Below are positions 1-11,145 of a stretch of DNA of 64,000 bases, piece after piece. Each line of letters starts with the position of its first letter. The stretch's first letter is position 1. Location: NCBI GenBank assembly GCA_024449915.1, contig JAMZAV010000297.1:62001-126000 (forward strand). Direction: 5' to 3'. A model generated the notes under the pieces. The model saw only the letters and a list, made by a program, of their open reading frames with translations, had not been told where the DNA came from and did no database searches. This DNA comes from Sweltsa coloradensis (Eukaryota; Arthropoda; Insecta; Plecoptera; Chloroperlidae). Made by a program: the position numbers and the translations under genes.

Positions 1-340
1 AAGAATAAGAACAATTGTATCAAAAGAGTAGGCAAGGCTGCTATTAAAAAATGTGAGGTTAAAAAGGGTTGATATCGGCAAAAATTAATAATAAATAATT
101 GTTTACTCACGTTAAATGACCCGGCACCTTCACTCTTCCACAACAAAATAAAAAATGGCATGTTTTTTATCTTCAAATTTGGATATGGCGAGTTTAATTA
201 CCACTGATGTAAATATCTACTAATGTTGTGTATGTGTGTCATTTATTTGAAAGACAGACCGTAAGCAAATATTGTTATTATTGATATTTTGTGTTATTAT
301 CATGTTTTTATTTTAAACCAAAGACTACATCTTTCTTTAA
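1..340. other. AT-rich non-coding sequence at left edge
   Basis: No gene, RNA or repeat structure is visible. The sequence is AT-rich with short homopolymer runs only. Confidence 0.5.
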
Positions 341-591
341 AAAGTGTTTATTGGACATAACACTGCACTTCATCAATAATTTATTTGTGATATTTCGACT
401 TTTATTCAAAAGTCTTTTTTTCAAACTGAAGGTTGAACCAAAGATTATTTGAACAAAGGAAAAATTCAACCTTCAACATTCAACCTGTTCAACCTTCAGC
501 CTGAAAAAGACTTAAGAATAAAAGTCGAAATATCACAAATATAAATAAATATTTTAAATAAAGAGCAGTGTTATGTCCAATTAACACTTAT
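341..591. mobile_element. Palindromic MITE-like element, about 250 bp
   Basis: Two arms of roughly 95 bp are inverted copies of each other. Both outer ends read close to AAGTGTTTATTGGACATAAC, followed by the shared words GTGATATTTCGACTTTTATT and CTGAAGGTTGAA. The loop carries short repeats of CAACCTTCA and CAACATTCA. The arms differ by substitutions and small indels, so the insertion is not recent. There is no coding capacity. This is the structure of a non-autonomous DNA transposon; the superfamily cannot be assigned because no clear target duplication is visible. Confidence 0.7.
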
Positions 592-1834
592 TTGAAGAGT
601 AATAAATACCTGTTTTACTAGTTTCTTTTATCTTATCTACTAAAACATTCTTAATTTTAAAAAAAGAAACGATTTTCGAGTTTAAAAAGAAGATCAAATA
701 AGCATGGCATGTGATATTCTTACATTTACAAACCGTTGATGATAGTGCTTCTATCCACAGGTTATTCGAATGGCGCTCCGTCGGCCGGTCAGCGAAGTAA
801 TAGCATTGCAATAAACCTCTCTAGATACCATCTGTTAATGAATTAGTTTAACATTACTAACAAAGGTGCTGTTGGGAGCGCTCTAGTGGTTATTGTCGGC
901 ACTATCTACTCCGGCCACTCCGCCAGGGCTGATAATACGGAATATAAATACCACTGTGTTATGACATAACCGCCAAACCTCGTCTATTAAACCTACTGAA
1001 CCTCAGGGCAGAAATAAACTTTAATATCAGCAAACACGAATATTCGGTAATGTATTTTATGCCGTGAAAATGCTTGAGAGAACTTCGTGTTAGAGCAAAC
1101 GGGTCTGACGCTATCCACTCTGGTGCCTGTTATGACGAAGTCAATTTTCTGTATAAAAAACTTACACTTAATAGTTTTTGTTTTATTTATCCCTTACAAC
1201 AGTATTTCTTCTATCTTCTCATATTCATTACATACCTACTCCTGGATTGCTGAAGGTACGTTTTCTAATCTTGGCCTACCACTTATTTTGTTCCTGTTCC
1301 TCGCTTATATCCTTCAATATTACTCCGTGCTCAAAATGTTTTCGACAAAAAAATAATGAAGAGCTTTTAAAAAATAATCCGGGAACGAAAACACGAAGGT
1401 AGCAGATTTGCTCTTTTATGTATGGCCTTGTTTGACGTGTTTTCATATCTGCACGGTGAAAATATTGAAAAACTAATTCTGATGGAAAGAAAATGAAAAT
1501 TTTCAAAATATGTAAACAATATCTTTTCACTTGAAATAAATTGTAACGTTATTTCAAATCTAAATAATTCAAGTTATATTGCCAACCACTACTGATGGAG
1601 ACACATTGTACACACCTTCAATAATGTATGTTATTTCAGTTTTATTCGATTATTTTTTTTTTTTTTTTTTTAGTTTTAGTTTTTAGTAAAATTGTTGTAC
1701 AAGTCGAACATGCACTTTCGGCATAATCATAAAAAATAATCCTCATCATAAATAAATTAAGAGGCATATGTAGGAGTACGCACAAGAGTAAAGAGAACAA
1801 AAATAAAAAAATAAGTTCCTTTCCAATGTTTAAA
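592..1834. other. Non-coding stretch, no supported gene
   Basis: AT-rich unique sequence. Short open frames at 1087-1402 overlap on both strands and have no recognisable domain. A T homopolymer lies near 1650-1671. Nothing else is supported. Confidence 0.5.
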
Positions 1835-2012
1835 CTTGGTTGTTGGTGGAGGTGCCCGGTATGCCCCGGGGTCTTCAAAACACTCTGAATCATCCTTGTT
1901 GAAAAGTTATGCCCAAAAAGAAACCAAATTTCAATCGTACGTCGTGTTTGGTTTTCATCGTGAGATGTGACACACACACAGATGGACCGACGTCCATCCG
2001 ACGACGTTAGCT
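1835..2012 (+). repeat. Family B repeat, partial plus-strand arm
   Basis: Carries the family B landmarks in order: GTTGGTGGAGGTGCCCGGT, a short variable part, then a version of CTGAATCATCCTTGTTG, a version of TTTCAATCGTACGTCGTG, TTTGGTTTTCATCGTGAGA, and a run rich in GACGGACC-like words. The same order is seen near 2.6, 4.6, 18.5, 40.1 and 47.4 kb, which shows an interspersed family. No inverted partner arm follows directly, so this is a half element. Confidence 0.7.
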
Positions 2013-2532
2013 CGGATTATAATATTGCATATAAAATGTTGCTACATAACACAGTTATATAAGCCCTGGATTTTCTTAACTTTTTTTACACCCTGTTCTT
2101 TTTTTTATTTTGAATAGCAATTAGTCCAAACTTTATTGTTTCTTTTTCATGTAAGAATTCTTTAACCCAGGTGGATTACAAAAATAGAGTAAAATTTGGT
2201 AAATAACAAAAAAATATTACTATTAAATTAAAAATTCTTTAAAAAATTATCACTCTTAAGGAGTATAATAAGATTACCTTTAAGGGAGCAAAGATTCCCA
2301 ATATTAATCATTCTGTGCTTCTGTGCGTGTCTAACATTTCGTTAAAAAAAAACATGACCTCCGAACGGCATGCGTTGTTTGTTGCTGGAACTTGAAACTG
2401 TTTTTTTTTTGCAACGCGGAACACGCGTAGAACAATGTCCATAAAATTAGCTTCTTATTTAATAGGTACTCCTATGTCCAATCTTGTTACACTTACATTT
2501 ATTATTGTTTACAAACGTATTTATACAATAAC
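2013..2532. other. Non-coding AT-rich stretch
   Basis: Contains A and T homopolymers (near 2343 and 2401) and no supported feature. Confidence 0.4.
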
Positions 2533-3054
2533 GGTCAATGGAGTACCCAAAATTAGAAGCGAAGCTACTTAATTGACAGATTGTCTAAGAACAATACACA
2601 AATTAAACCCCATTCAAAGTTGGCCACTTTTGGTGGTGGTGCCGGGTTAAATAATTTAATTTTGAGTGAGACCCCAGTGTTGGAAAAATAACACTGTAAC
2701 ATCCTTGTTGAATGGCATTCGACAACAAAAAACACCAATCTCAATAACTGATATGCATTGCAACATGTCCTCCAATAATTGGTTATAATATTGAATATAA
2801 ATTACCTCCAATTATTGGACGTCATGTTTGGTTGTTATCGGGAGACGTTACACTCCCACATACGGACCTATACAAAAGTGATGCATATATAGGGAAACTC
2901 CACTCTTAAATAATTGAAGTATTTCCATTGGTATAATTCTAATTGATGAATGCGATAATGTGATTTTGGTGAGATAAGAAACAAAGATTATAAACTACCT
3001 CCAAGAAAACGATGCGTCAAAGTGTTATCAGTATACTTCGATAGTGACGGATAT

Positions 3055-3322
3055 CACTCATGCCATCGGTTAGTGGTTTTCACCCATGAGTTGTAGTCGT
3101 GGAGGTACCGGGGCTCGAGCCTGGCTCTTATTGCATTCCTTGCTGTTGAGATTACACCAGGGTTCATCTGTTAAGTGGCCCCGCCAATAACAGAGCAGAT
3201 AGCCTGGGCGTGCCTGGCATTCCAGAGTCACGCGTCGAGGACTAGAAGGCGGTGCGTGGATGGCGACGGTAGCGCCCCACCGAGGAACGCATCTCGATCA
3301 CGCAACATTTCATTTCATTCAC
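3055..3322 (+). mobile_element. tRNA-Glu-like SINE with (CATTT)n tail
   Basis: The head resembles a degenerate tRNA-Glu: a GGTTAGTGG box A-like word, TTTTCACCCATGAG where the Glu anticodon arm would be, and a box B-like GGGGCTCGAGCC at 3110-3121. A GC-rich body of about 180 bp follows and ends in CATTTCATTTCATTC, a short microsatellite tail typical of SINEs mobilised by a non-LTR element. It lies in the loop of the surrounding family B element, so it probably inserted after it. It is too degenerate to be a working tRNA gene. Confidence 0.7.
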
Positions 3323-3564
3323 AATAGATTGCTGGTTTGTTATATTGGGCTTTATTTCAGGGTGATCCCCTAGGGAAAACATAATGAGGTTCTTATGAGA
3401 AAAGTGTCAAAGTTTGTAAACACTTCACTGGTATTGATATCAACATAACTTTTCATTGAGAAATTAATTTGTTAATAACTAAAATAGAATTTCTTTATCA
3501 CAACATATGGTTGTGGTTGCGGCTGCGTGTATTTTGCTTTCAAACTTATAAGCACTACATGTTA

Positions 3565-4340
3565 ATTGGATGAGCGTAGCGAGCGAAGCGAAGATTCCAT
3601 TTCACTACACTGGAGAAAAAAATCCGGAATGTTTTTTTTTTTTTTTTCTTTTTTTTTTGTATTTTTGTGTGTCTGTTAACACGATTCCGGCTAAACCGAT
3701 ACTCCGATTGTGATGAAATTTTATGGAGGCCTTCGAAATCTCTGAACTTAGAACTGCCACGTTTTTAAGCGCAATCGGAAAAAATTTTCTCATAAAAAAC
3801 GCAATTTTACGATTTTTTTCGAATTTTAAAAAATTTCTTCGACTTATAACTCCTACATGCTTTATCCGATTGTAATGATTTTTTCACAGAACCTTAATTT
3901 TATGAATTAAGATATTCGTGTAAAATTTAAGCGTAATCGAAAAAATATTTCTCATGAAAATCGAAATTTTACGAGTTTTTTTTTTTTTAAAACAATTCTT
4001 TGACTTATAACACCAACATGCTTTATCCAATTGTAATAATTTTTTCACAGAACCCTTATGGTATGAATTAATATATTCGTGTAAAATTTGAGCGCAATCG
4101 AGAAATTATTTCTTATAAAAATCGCAATTTTACGATATTTTTATTTTTTTAACAATTACAATTAACTTAAAAAAATTAATAAATTAAAGTTAATTTTTTA
4201 TTTAATTTAATTTAATTTTTAAAAATTCAACTTAGTAATGATTTTTCCACAGAACAACAGAAAATCCGCATAACACATGGCAGCTCAATGCACCAATTAC
4301 GCTCATCCAACAACGCGGCGGGACTTAAGCGTTTTCCTAG
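3565..4340 (+). mobile_element. Family A element, Helitron-like ends, long copy
   Basis: Begins ATTGGATGAGCG and ends with CGCTCATCCAA followed by an ACGCGGCGGGAC block and a terminal CTAG before T. The GGATGAGC/GCTCATCC pair forms subterminal inverted repeats. The body holds about three diverged direct repeats of ~180-200 bp, each with words like TCCGATTGTGATGAAATT, CTCATAAAAA and CAATTTTACGA. There is no open frame. The CTAG-T end fits the CTRR-T rule of Helitrons, but the 5' end lacks the usual TC, so Helitron-like is an inference. Other copies lie at 13.9, 36.6, 38.1 and 42.6 kb. Confidence 0.65.
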
Positions 4341-5540
4341 TTTCATATATTAAAATGTATGACGCTCAAAATGTGAACGATTTTAACGATATCATATTTC
4401 TTTATTTTTAAATGCTATTTCGGTATTCAAAAAATGTCTACGGACGTAGAAAAATAATATTTTATTTTAAAATTATTATAAAATAAAATAATTCTCAAGG
4501 AGCGATCACTTGTAAGCATGACTTTTCTTTTGTCAGTCTACCCGACGCGTGCGTCAAGTCTCAATATAAAAACAAACGCGACCTCAGATTGACATAACGG
4601 CTAGTTTGTTGACATTACCAATCAACAAGGATGATACAGAATGTTGTTCGTTTCCCTGTGGATAAGGGGGGAGAAGCTCCTTCTACAGTTTGAACATTCT
4701 TGACCCGGCACCTCCACCAAATGGGGGATTCTGTAAGGTCCGCGTTAAAATGACACAGTATCGCCACCATGTTAAATATACGACGGCGTTATATTTATAT
4801 TTAATGCAGAGCCTAGAGAATCGCCATGTTGAAATTAATAAGGGAACCGGTGCAGCGACTTAAGATATAAATTCACGGTTAATTATTCTATTTTTTTTTC
4901 GACGGTCTGTTCATTAAGTAGCTTTGTTCTATTTTTTGGGTACCCCTGTACCCGTTTTGATTTCAATAAGACATTTTTATAATGGCCAATGATAAGTTTA
5001 TAATTTTATATATTTATTTTGAATAATTTTCCTTCACTTTTTTAGTAGACGCAAAATATAAGGCGGGTTGCCATCAATGCTATGCACACATGGCTGCTAT
5101 AGTTCACATGCAACTTTGACAACTCCTTGTACAAACATAGGATATATGTTAACTTTATCTAAGCTATACATATTTTTTACGATGGGTAAACTTTTACAAT
5201 ATCAATAAAATACAAGCAAATCAATACATATATTTCAAGGCCAAGTAATAACCGTTCTAGATAAAGCGATTCAACGAATTGGAGTTGGCGGAAGAAAAGG
5301 TCACTCGTTCATCTCTAAAATGGTCTAGGGTAGTTTCACGTCGTTGTTATTTAGCGTTCATGTGTTTTAGACTAGGATAACAAATAATGGAAGTTCTTAA
5401 ACCAGCAGAATATTTGATGAGTTCTCCCAACAGGGCCGTCTAGAGTCTTGTAGATTCCAATAAGCCGAAATGAACTGCACAAAACATATTGTCTTTTGGC
5501 TGCTGTTTGCTGTGAGTTTCCAACCCGTTGTTTTTATGAC

Positions 5541-5580
5541 GGGGTGGTAGGAGTGGGTGGTTAGGAGGGGAAGGGAGGGG
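5541..5580 (+). other. Potential G-quadruplex tract
   Basis: Within 40 bp there are six runs of three or more G if the overlapping GGGTGG segment is counted, ending GGGGAAGGGAGGGG with loops of one and two bases. This fits the sequence rule for a G-quadruplex on the plus strand. It stands out in otherwise AT-rich DNA. Function is unknown. Confidence 0.55.
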
Positions 5581-6408
5581 TAAGACTTATCTTAACTGTT
5601 CGCTTTGCTTTCGGATTCCTTTTTATCGCACAGTGAATAGTAATTGCGTACGCAACCACCGAGTTGGTATATTCTACAGGAAGCCTAGCTGTTTGAGAGA
5701 TGATTCTGTCGGTTCAGTCTGACCGACAGACTAACCTACTGATGGAACAAGGAACTCATATGCAACTGGTCACGGGTTAAATTTCAACACCAAAGTCCTT
5801 AGATATTACTTTGTGTTTACGATTATGATTTTCAGACGATGCACCCCAAAATGCTTCATTGAATTTAAAAATGCAATTACGAAGATAATTGTCATCCTTC
5901 ATAAACAAATAACTACGATTTAAACTCTTTTAAAATTTACAAATGTTTTGAAATCAGGTCTTATCTAAGAAAAACACAATAAACCAATTGCACAAATTAA
6001 TTACTTACTAACTTTACAAATGGCATCCACGCATCATGAAACTAAGAAGTCAGAAACAAACTCTTTTATTTCGAATTGTAGCGATTTTGCTATCTTTTTC
6101 AACCAACAACGTCACACAAGTTTGAGAAAATACGCCATTGTATATTTGCGAAGTACAACCAATAATTTAAGAAATTAATTTAATTTGATTCATTATTTGA
6201 TATTTTAACTTTGTAGATCCATCCTTTTACCGTTCAAAAATTAATTAACATATTGCACACAGGTCGTATCAAAAACAAGAAATATAAAAATGAACTGTCG
6301 CAAACAGAACGTAAAAATAACTGAAAATAAAAAACTGGAAATCACTAATGTGACTGAGAGGGCGGACTCCATATCTAGTCATCCATACATGTATTCAAAT
6401 ATTTATTC

Positions 6409-6828
6409 TTGTCTCTAAAATACGATTTACCTGCCTTCAAACATATTAAAGAGGCAATTCTTTCTCAGGCAAAAGATTTTCCTGAAATACAGATACGTCA
6501 TCTAAACAGACAACTTTCCTCGATGAAAAACACAATCTTAAACACGTTCGCTCGGTCGCAATCTTCGCGCACAACATTTCAATTCTGCCTCGACGATTGT
6601 CAATTACGACATGTCAGCAGAGACTCTTTCCAGCAGAACCCAGTCGAAAATATACCGGAAACATTTTCTGTAATACTTGTTGTTATCGCTCTCATTTCAC
6701 TTTCGTCGCGAGACAAGTTTCGTCGGGAGTTTTCTCATTCTTTCTCGAGACACATTCGTGATTACTTCAAGAGTTTCAGTTTACGTCCAGTGGCGGAGCT
6801 AGACGCAACTTGTGACGCTCAATATTAG
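6409..6828 (+). other. Unassigned open frame of 139 codons, no ATG start
   Basis: This is the longest open frame outside the noisy region, but it opens at a TTG and not an ATG, so it is not a complete eukaryotic gene. The translation is hydrophilic in its first half, has one short hydrophobic stretch (about residues 86-98, rich in I, L and V) and a basic C-terminal third. I recognise no domain. Near its end it contains CAGTGGCGGAGCTAG, which resembles the terminal words of some hAT-type elements, so the stretch may be TE-derived. An internal exon of a host gene is possible but unsupported, as I see no convincing splice sites. Chance is the default explanation. Confidence 0.15.
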
Positions 6829-7352
6829 AGAGACAAGAGAGTACATCATTGATCATACGTAAATCGAGGACACAATACCCAACCCTTGATTTACTTCTGG
6901 TCGAAGGTGTACATAATAATATGTCCAATATCGTATATTATAAGTTATGACAACGTGTATTGAAAACATGTTTGCAAAAGTTCGCAATTTATCGACGAAA
7001 GACTCCTTGAAAAACAACACAAATCTTTATAGTCCGATAATATATCATTGTCCCGTTTTATTGGGAAATTTTATGAAATAACATAATCAAAAGTGACACT
7101 ACTTTTTTTTATGTCAAGGGTTAAACATAAGAGAGCAAAACTATTACCTAAATTGTTTTAGACTTGTTTCAGAGCAACTTATTGCAAAATCATCATAAAA
7201 CGGCACAATTTCAACATATTTTGCTTTATCTTAAGGGGAATGATCACCACCAATATTAAAACCACACAAAATAACTTGAAAAATGAAAAGAAAAAAAACT
7301 GACTAATTAGATTTATTATTATAAGTTAGATGACATTTATGATACAGTATAA

Positions 7353-9668
7353 TAGACCAGGAGCCAGACCCTGTGGATTTTTTTTTCGCTCACCCCACTT
7401 AACATCTCAAATCTGACTTGACCACGTGTTAGTATGCACCTTATGAAACATCCCCAGGTAGTATGTCACTTCGAATTGTGGTATACGTTTTTTTTTAGAG
7501 GCCATTTTGTTTTTGAATGTGCAATCATTGAAACGCTTACTCACTACTGTCTTTAAATGTACACAACTCGGGACTCGGTTAACCGATTTTAATTTATTAA
7601 ATACCGATTTGTAGGTGACTGTATGCCTTCCTTATTATATACAATCAATTTTTAATAAACATATGATTTCATTGCTAAAAATTGCAGACACGGCAAAAAT
7701 AGTGTAAATAATTTTACAAAAATGTGATTCAAGCATAAATTCACAAATTATTTTGGTCAGTTAGCGCTATGTTTTTATACATTATTAGGATTTATAAAAC
7801 TAACTCATGTACAGCATGTATAAAAAATACGGATGATTGCACGTTTGAGTATATAAGCGTTGAAGGCTGAGCATTTTCAGTGGTTTGTACGCTATTTTAC
7901 TATGATTTTCATATAACTTCATTTTGTCATTGCTTTTAAAGAATAACATTTTTTAAGTAGTTCCAACAAACAATACATGCAAATGGTAAAATTGAATGAT
8001 ATTAAAAATGCGATTTAAAGATTTTTGCAGAATAGTCGATTTTATGGAATTTTCAGTTTCAAAAGTGGAAAAAGTGGAAAAGTGCGATTTTCACGTGACA
8101 AATTTATTTGCTGGCACTTATATTTTTGGAAACTATAATTTAAGAGTTTTTGAAGGTTCTCTGAAAATTTAATCTAATTCGGAGCAGTCATTTGTAATGA
8201 ACAGCAAAGAAATTAAAGCGGACATTTTCAAATAATCAAAAACGTCCGAGGAAATGGTACAACAATAGTTCATTGGAGGTCACAAGCATAAAAATTTGGG
8301 AAAAGGTACTTTATGAACTAATGATCAATAATTGATATGTTCACATTGAAGATTTTACTCCATTAACTCACTGGAGGTCAAAAAATTATAATCTTTAAAT
8401 TAAACAATTTTTCTGTATAAATTATATTTTTAGAATCTGTTTAATCCACATTATTAATTAATCATGTAATAATTCACAAAAAGTTATTTTTGTAAAAAAT
8501 ATTTTTTACAAAATTGGAAACTTTTTGTGAATTTAAAAAAAATATTTTTTACCAAATTTAATTTTTAAATTAAACAGATTAAAAATATAATTTTTACAGT
8601 AAAATTGTTTTATTTAAAGATTTTAATTTTTTGACCTCCAGTGAGTTAATGGAGTAAAATCTTCAATGTGACCATATCAATTATTGATCATTAGTTCATA
8701 AAGTACCTTTTCCCAAATTTTTATGCTTGTGACCTCCAATGAACTATTGTTGCACCATTTCCTCGGACGTTTTTGATTATTTGAAAATGTCCGCGTTAAT
8801 TTCTTTGCTGTCCAGGACAAACGACTACTCCGAATTAGATTAAGTTTTCAGAGAACCTTCAAAAACTCTTAAATTATACTTTCCAAGAATATAAGTGCCA
8901 GCAAATAAATTTGTCACGTGAAAATCGCACTTTTCCACTTTTTCCACTTTTGAAACTGAAAATTCCATAAAATCGACTATTCTGCAAAAATCTTTAAATC
9001 GCATTTTTAATATCATTCAATTTTACCATTTGCATGTATTGTTTGTTGGAACTACTTAAAAAATGTTATTCTTTAAAAGCAATGACAAAATGAAGTTATA
9101 TGAAAATCATAGTAAACTAGCGTACAAACCACTGAAAATGCTCAGCCTTCAACGCTTATCTACTCAAACGTGCAATCATCCGTATTTTTTATACATGCTG
9201 TACATGAGTTAGTTTTATAAATCCTAATAATGTATAAAAACATAGCGCTAACTGACCAAAATAATTTGTGAATTTATGCTTGAATCACATTTTTGTAAAA
9301 TTATTTACACTATTTTTGCCGTGTCTGCAATTTTTAGCAATGAAATCATATGTTTATTAAAAATTGATTGTATATAATAAGGAAAGCATACAGTCACCTA
9401 CAAATCGGTATTTAATAAATTAAAATCGGTTAACCGAGTCCCGAGTTGTGTACATTTAAAGACAGTAGTGAGTAAGCGTTTCAATGATTGCACATTCAAA
9501 AACAAAATGGCCTCTAAAAAAAAACGTATACCACAATTCGAAGTGACATACTACCTGGGGATGTTTCATAAGGTGCATACTAACACGTGGTCAAGTCAGA
9601 TTTGAGATGTTAAGTGGGGTGAGCCAATTTCGTTAATATCGCTCCTACAGGAATTAGCTCCTGGTCTA
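7353..9668. mobile_element. 2.3-kb near-perfect palindromic element flanked by TAA
   Basis: The left arm (7353 to about 8488) and right arm (about 8515 to 9668) are inverted copies that differ only at scattered bases and in one ~20-bp gap near the outer ends. The centre lies near 8502, inside the small palindrome TTTTGTAAAAAATATTTTTT. Both outer ends read TAGACCAGGAGC, and TAA follows directly on each side (7350-7352 and 9669-9671), a probable 3-bp target duplication. TAA/TTA targets are typical of PIF/Harbinger transposons, so a non-autonomous member is the best guess. There is no open frame of note. A transcript through it would fold into a hairpin with an arm above 1 kb. Confidence 0.85.
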
Positions 9669-9671
9669 TAA

Positions 9672-10554
9672 ACGAAATATAATATGTTATGTATAAAAGA
9701 GCAAAACCTTTATTGCAGCATATCAATATATTTGCGTAGTTTATTTACAAAATAACTCGAATAGGTTGTGGTGTAATTGATCAATTTTAAGTATATAATA
9801 AATTATATTTAACCTAAATGATATAGTTTTCCTTTAGTGTGTTTAATGCATAAACAACTTCCATGGCTAAGTTTTTTTAATAAATAATCTAATATAACAG
9901 GAAACTGCCGGAAACTTTCCCTCCAGTGAATGTGTCCGAATTGTGCTAGGCTTCACTATGGTCTCGGTTAATAAGATCATAGTCGTTTTAAAAACAGCTA
10001 CTCTTGCGGAAAGAGTGTCTTATTTAAATTTCTTTGCAAGACAAACTTCTTTGGATGTAACATTCGCTGCCGTGTCACGAACATTATTCTTGTGCACAGT
10101 TGAAAACGCTCGACGGGTCGGCGCATAAGTTAGCGGTAATGCCGCACATTGCCACCAGCCGGCGCTAGAGTCGCTCGTTTCAGAAAACAACAGACGAGCG
10201 ACACGCGGAATAATTAAAGAAAAGTCTAACAAAACTACAAATAACTTTTCAGACGGAGGAAAACTTTGGACTTTTTATTTCTGCTTCTCTCTTCTGAGTG
10301 AGTTTGTCTTAATTTTGTAATTTCCGTCATCCCGGTAGGTAGAGAGTAAATACCAGCCTGGTAAACAAACGAAATGGAACTTGAAAATACACTTATTTCT
10401 TTCTAACAAACATTGAACAATCTTGAGTAAATATTAACAAAAAAAATAATATTATACCTTAGCTAACTTTCCGCTGTCAGTAGTATTGTCGATTTTAAAA
10501 CTTTTTTGATATCACAATTGTCATGTTTTCGACTCATTGTATAGAAAAGTAAAT
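9672..10554. other. Non-coding stretch with short hairpin
   Basis: Unique sequence. GTCGCTCGT near 10173 and ACGAGCGAC near 10194 form a 9-bp stem. Overlapping short frames on both strands (9943-10232) show no known domain. Confidence 0.45.
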
Positions 10555-10557
10555 TAC

Positions 10558-10671
10558 GCCATATTACACGAATTACAGTTACATAAATAATCCCAGTCAA
10601 ATATAAATCAATCACTTAGCACAACCATTTTTATAGTAAATGGGAGTAACTGTAATTCGCAGAATATGTCA
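10558..10671. repeat. Short inverted-repeat element, about 114 bp
   Basis: CGAATTACAGTTAC at 10569-10582 is matched by its perfect reverse complement at 10646-10659, and the similarity extends outward to CATATT on both sides, giving ~24-bp arms. The size and structure suit a small MITE or its remnant. Confidence 0.5.
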
Positions 10672-10977
10672 AATCACCTGGGAGAAATGTTCGATGTTTT
10701 TTGTTGAAGCATGTCATACAACAAATGTTTGTTGAGCTCGGACTGGAGTAACAATCTTGCTCTAGGCACTGACACACTTTTGACAATAGAGACTTGACTT
10801 CATGCAACTTATATCATGCCTTTAATATTCATCTCAGTCTCATATCACAAGTGTGTGTATACATAACTAACGCAAATTTGCTAAAACCTTCAACTAATAA
10901 CAAAATACGATATTTCTTAAATGAATATAGGCCTACAAGTCATAAAAGTAGCCTATCTGAATTCAAACTGAGGATGA
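10672..10977. other. Non-coding stretch, nothing seen
   Basis: Unique AT-rich sequence with no supported feature. Confidence 0.4.
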
Positions 10978-11145
10978 TTTTTGTTGTTTAACGTCTCATA
11001 TTAATGCCCTAAGGCTATTCGAGACGATGAGTGGTAATAGATGAGGATGAATGGACGATTACAAAAATACAAAAATAGCCATGCATTATGCGGGATTCGA
11101 ACCCACGTCCACAAAGTGGCCTGAATTAAAATATATGTCGTGTTA
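10978..11145 (-). mobile_element. tRNA-headed SINE, short copy (family S2)
   Basis: Read on the minus strand, a tRNA box B word (GGGTTCGAATCCCGC, complement at 11090-11104) is followed by a conserved core that includes TCATCGTCTCGAAT and TTAATATGAGACGTTAA (minus-strand sense). The same core occurs at 19.8 kb. A head with a box B and a shared downstream core is SINE structure. The box A half is not recognisable. Confidence 0.65.

Larger units (their letters stand above)
2533..4965. mobile_element. Family B foldback-like element with nested insertions
   Basis: A plus-strand arm (about 2533-2885) and a minus-strand arm (about 4545-4965) carry the same landmarks in mirrored order. From the outside in these are a GTACCCAAAA-like word, AAGCGAAGCTACTTAATTGA or its variant, TTTGGTGGTGGTGCCGGGT or its variant, a variable part, and ATCCTTGTTGA. 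Between them lie a SINE (3055-3322) and a family A element (3565-4340). The simplest reading is one element with inverted arms whose loop was invaded later. Two independent half elements cannot be excluded. Confidence 0.55.
4966..7352. other. Non-coding stretch with G-rich tract and an open frame
   Basis: Unique AT-rich sequence. Two items inside it are listed separately: a G-rich tract at 5541-5580 and an open stretch at 6409-6828. No promoter, RNA gene or clear repeat is otherwise visible. Confidence 0.45.

Noticed and set aside
1650..1671. T-run as an A-tail of a minus-strand retroposon
   Set aside because: No recognisable retroposed sequence lies next to it.
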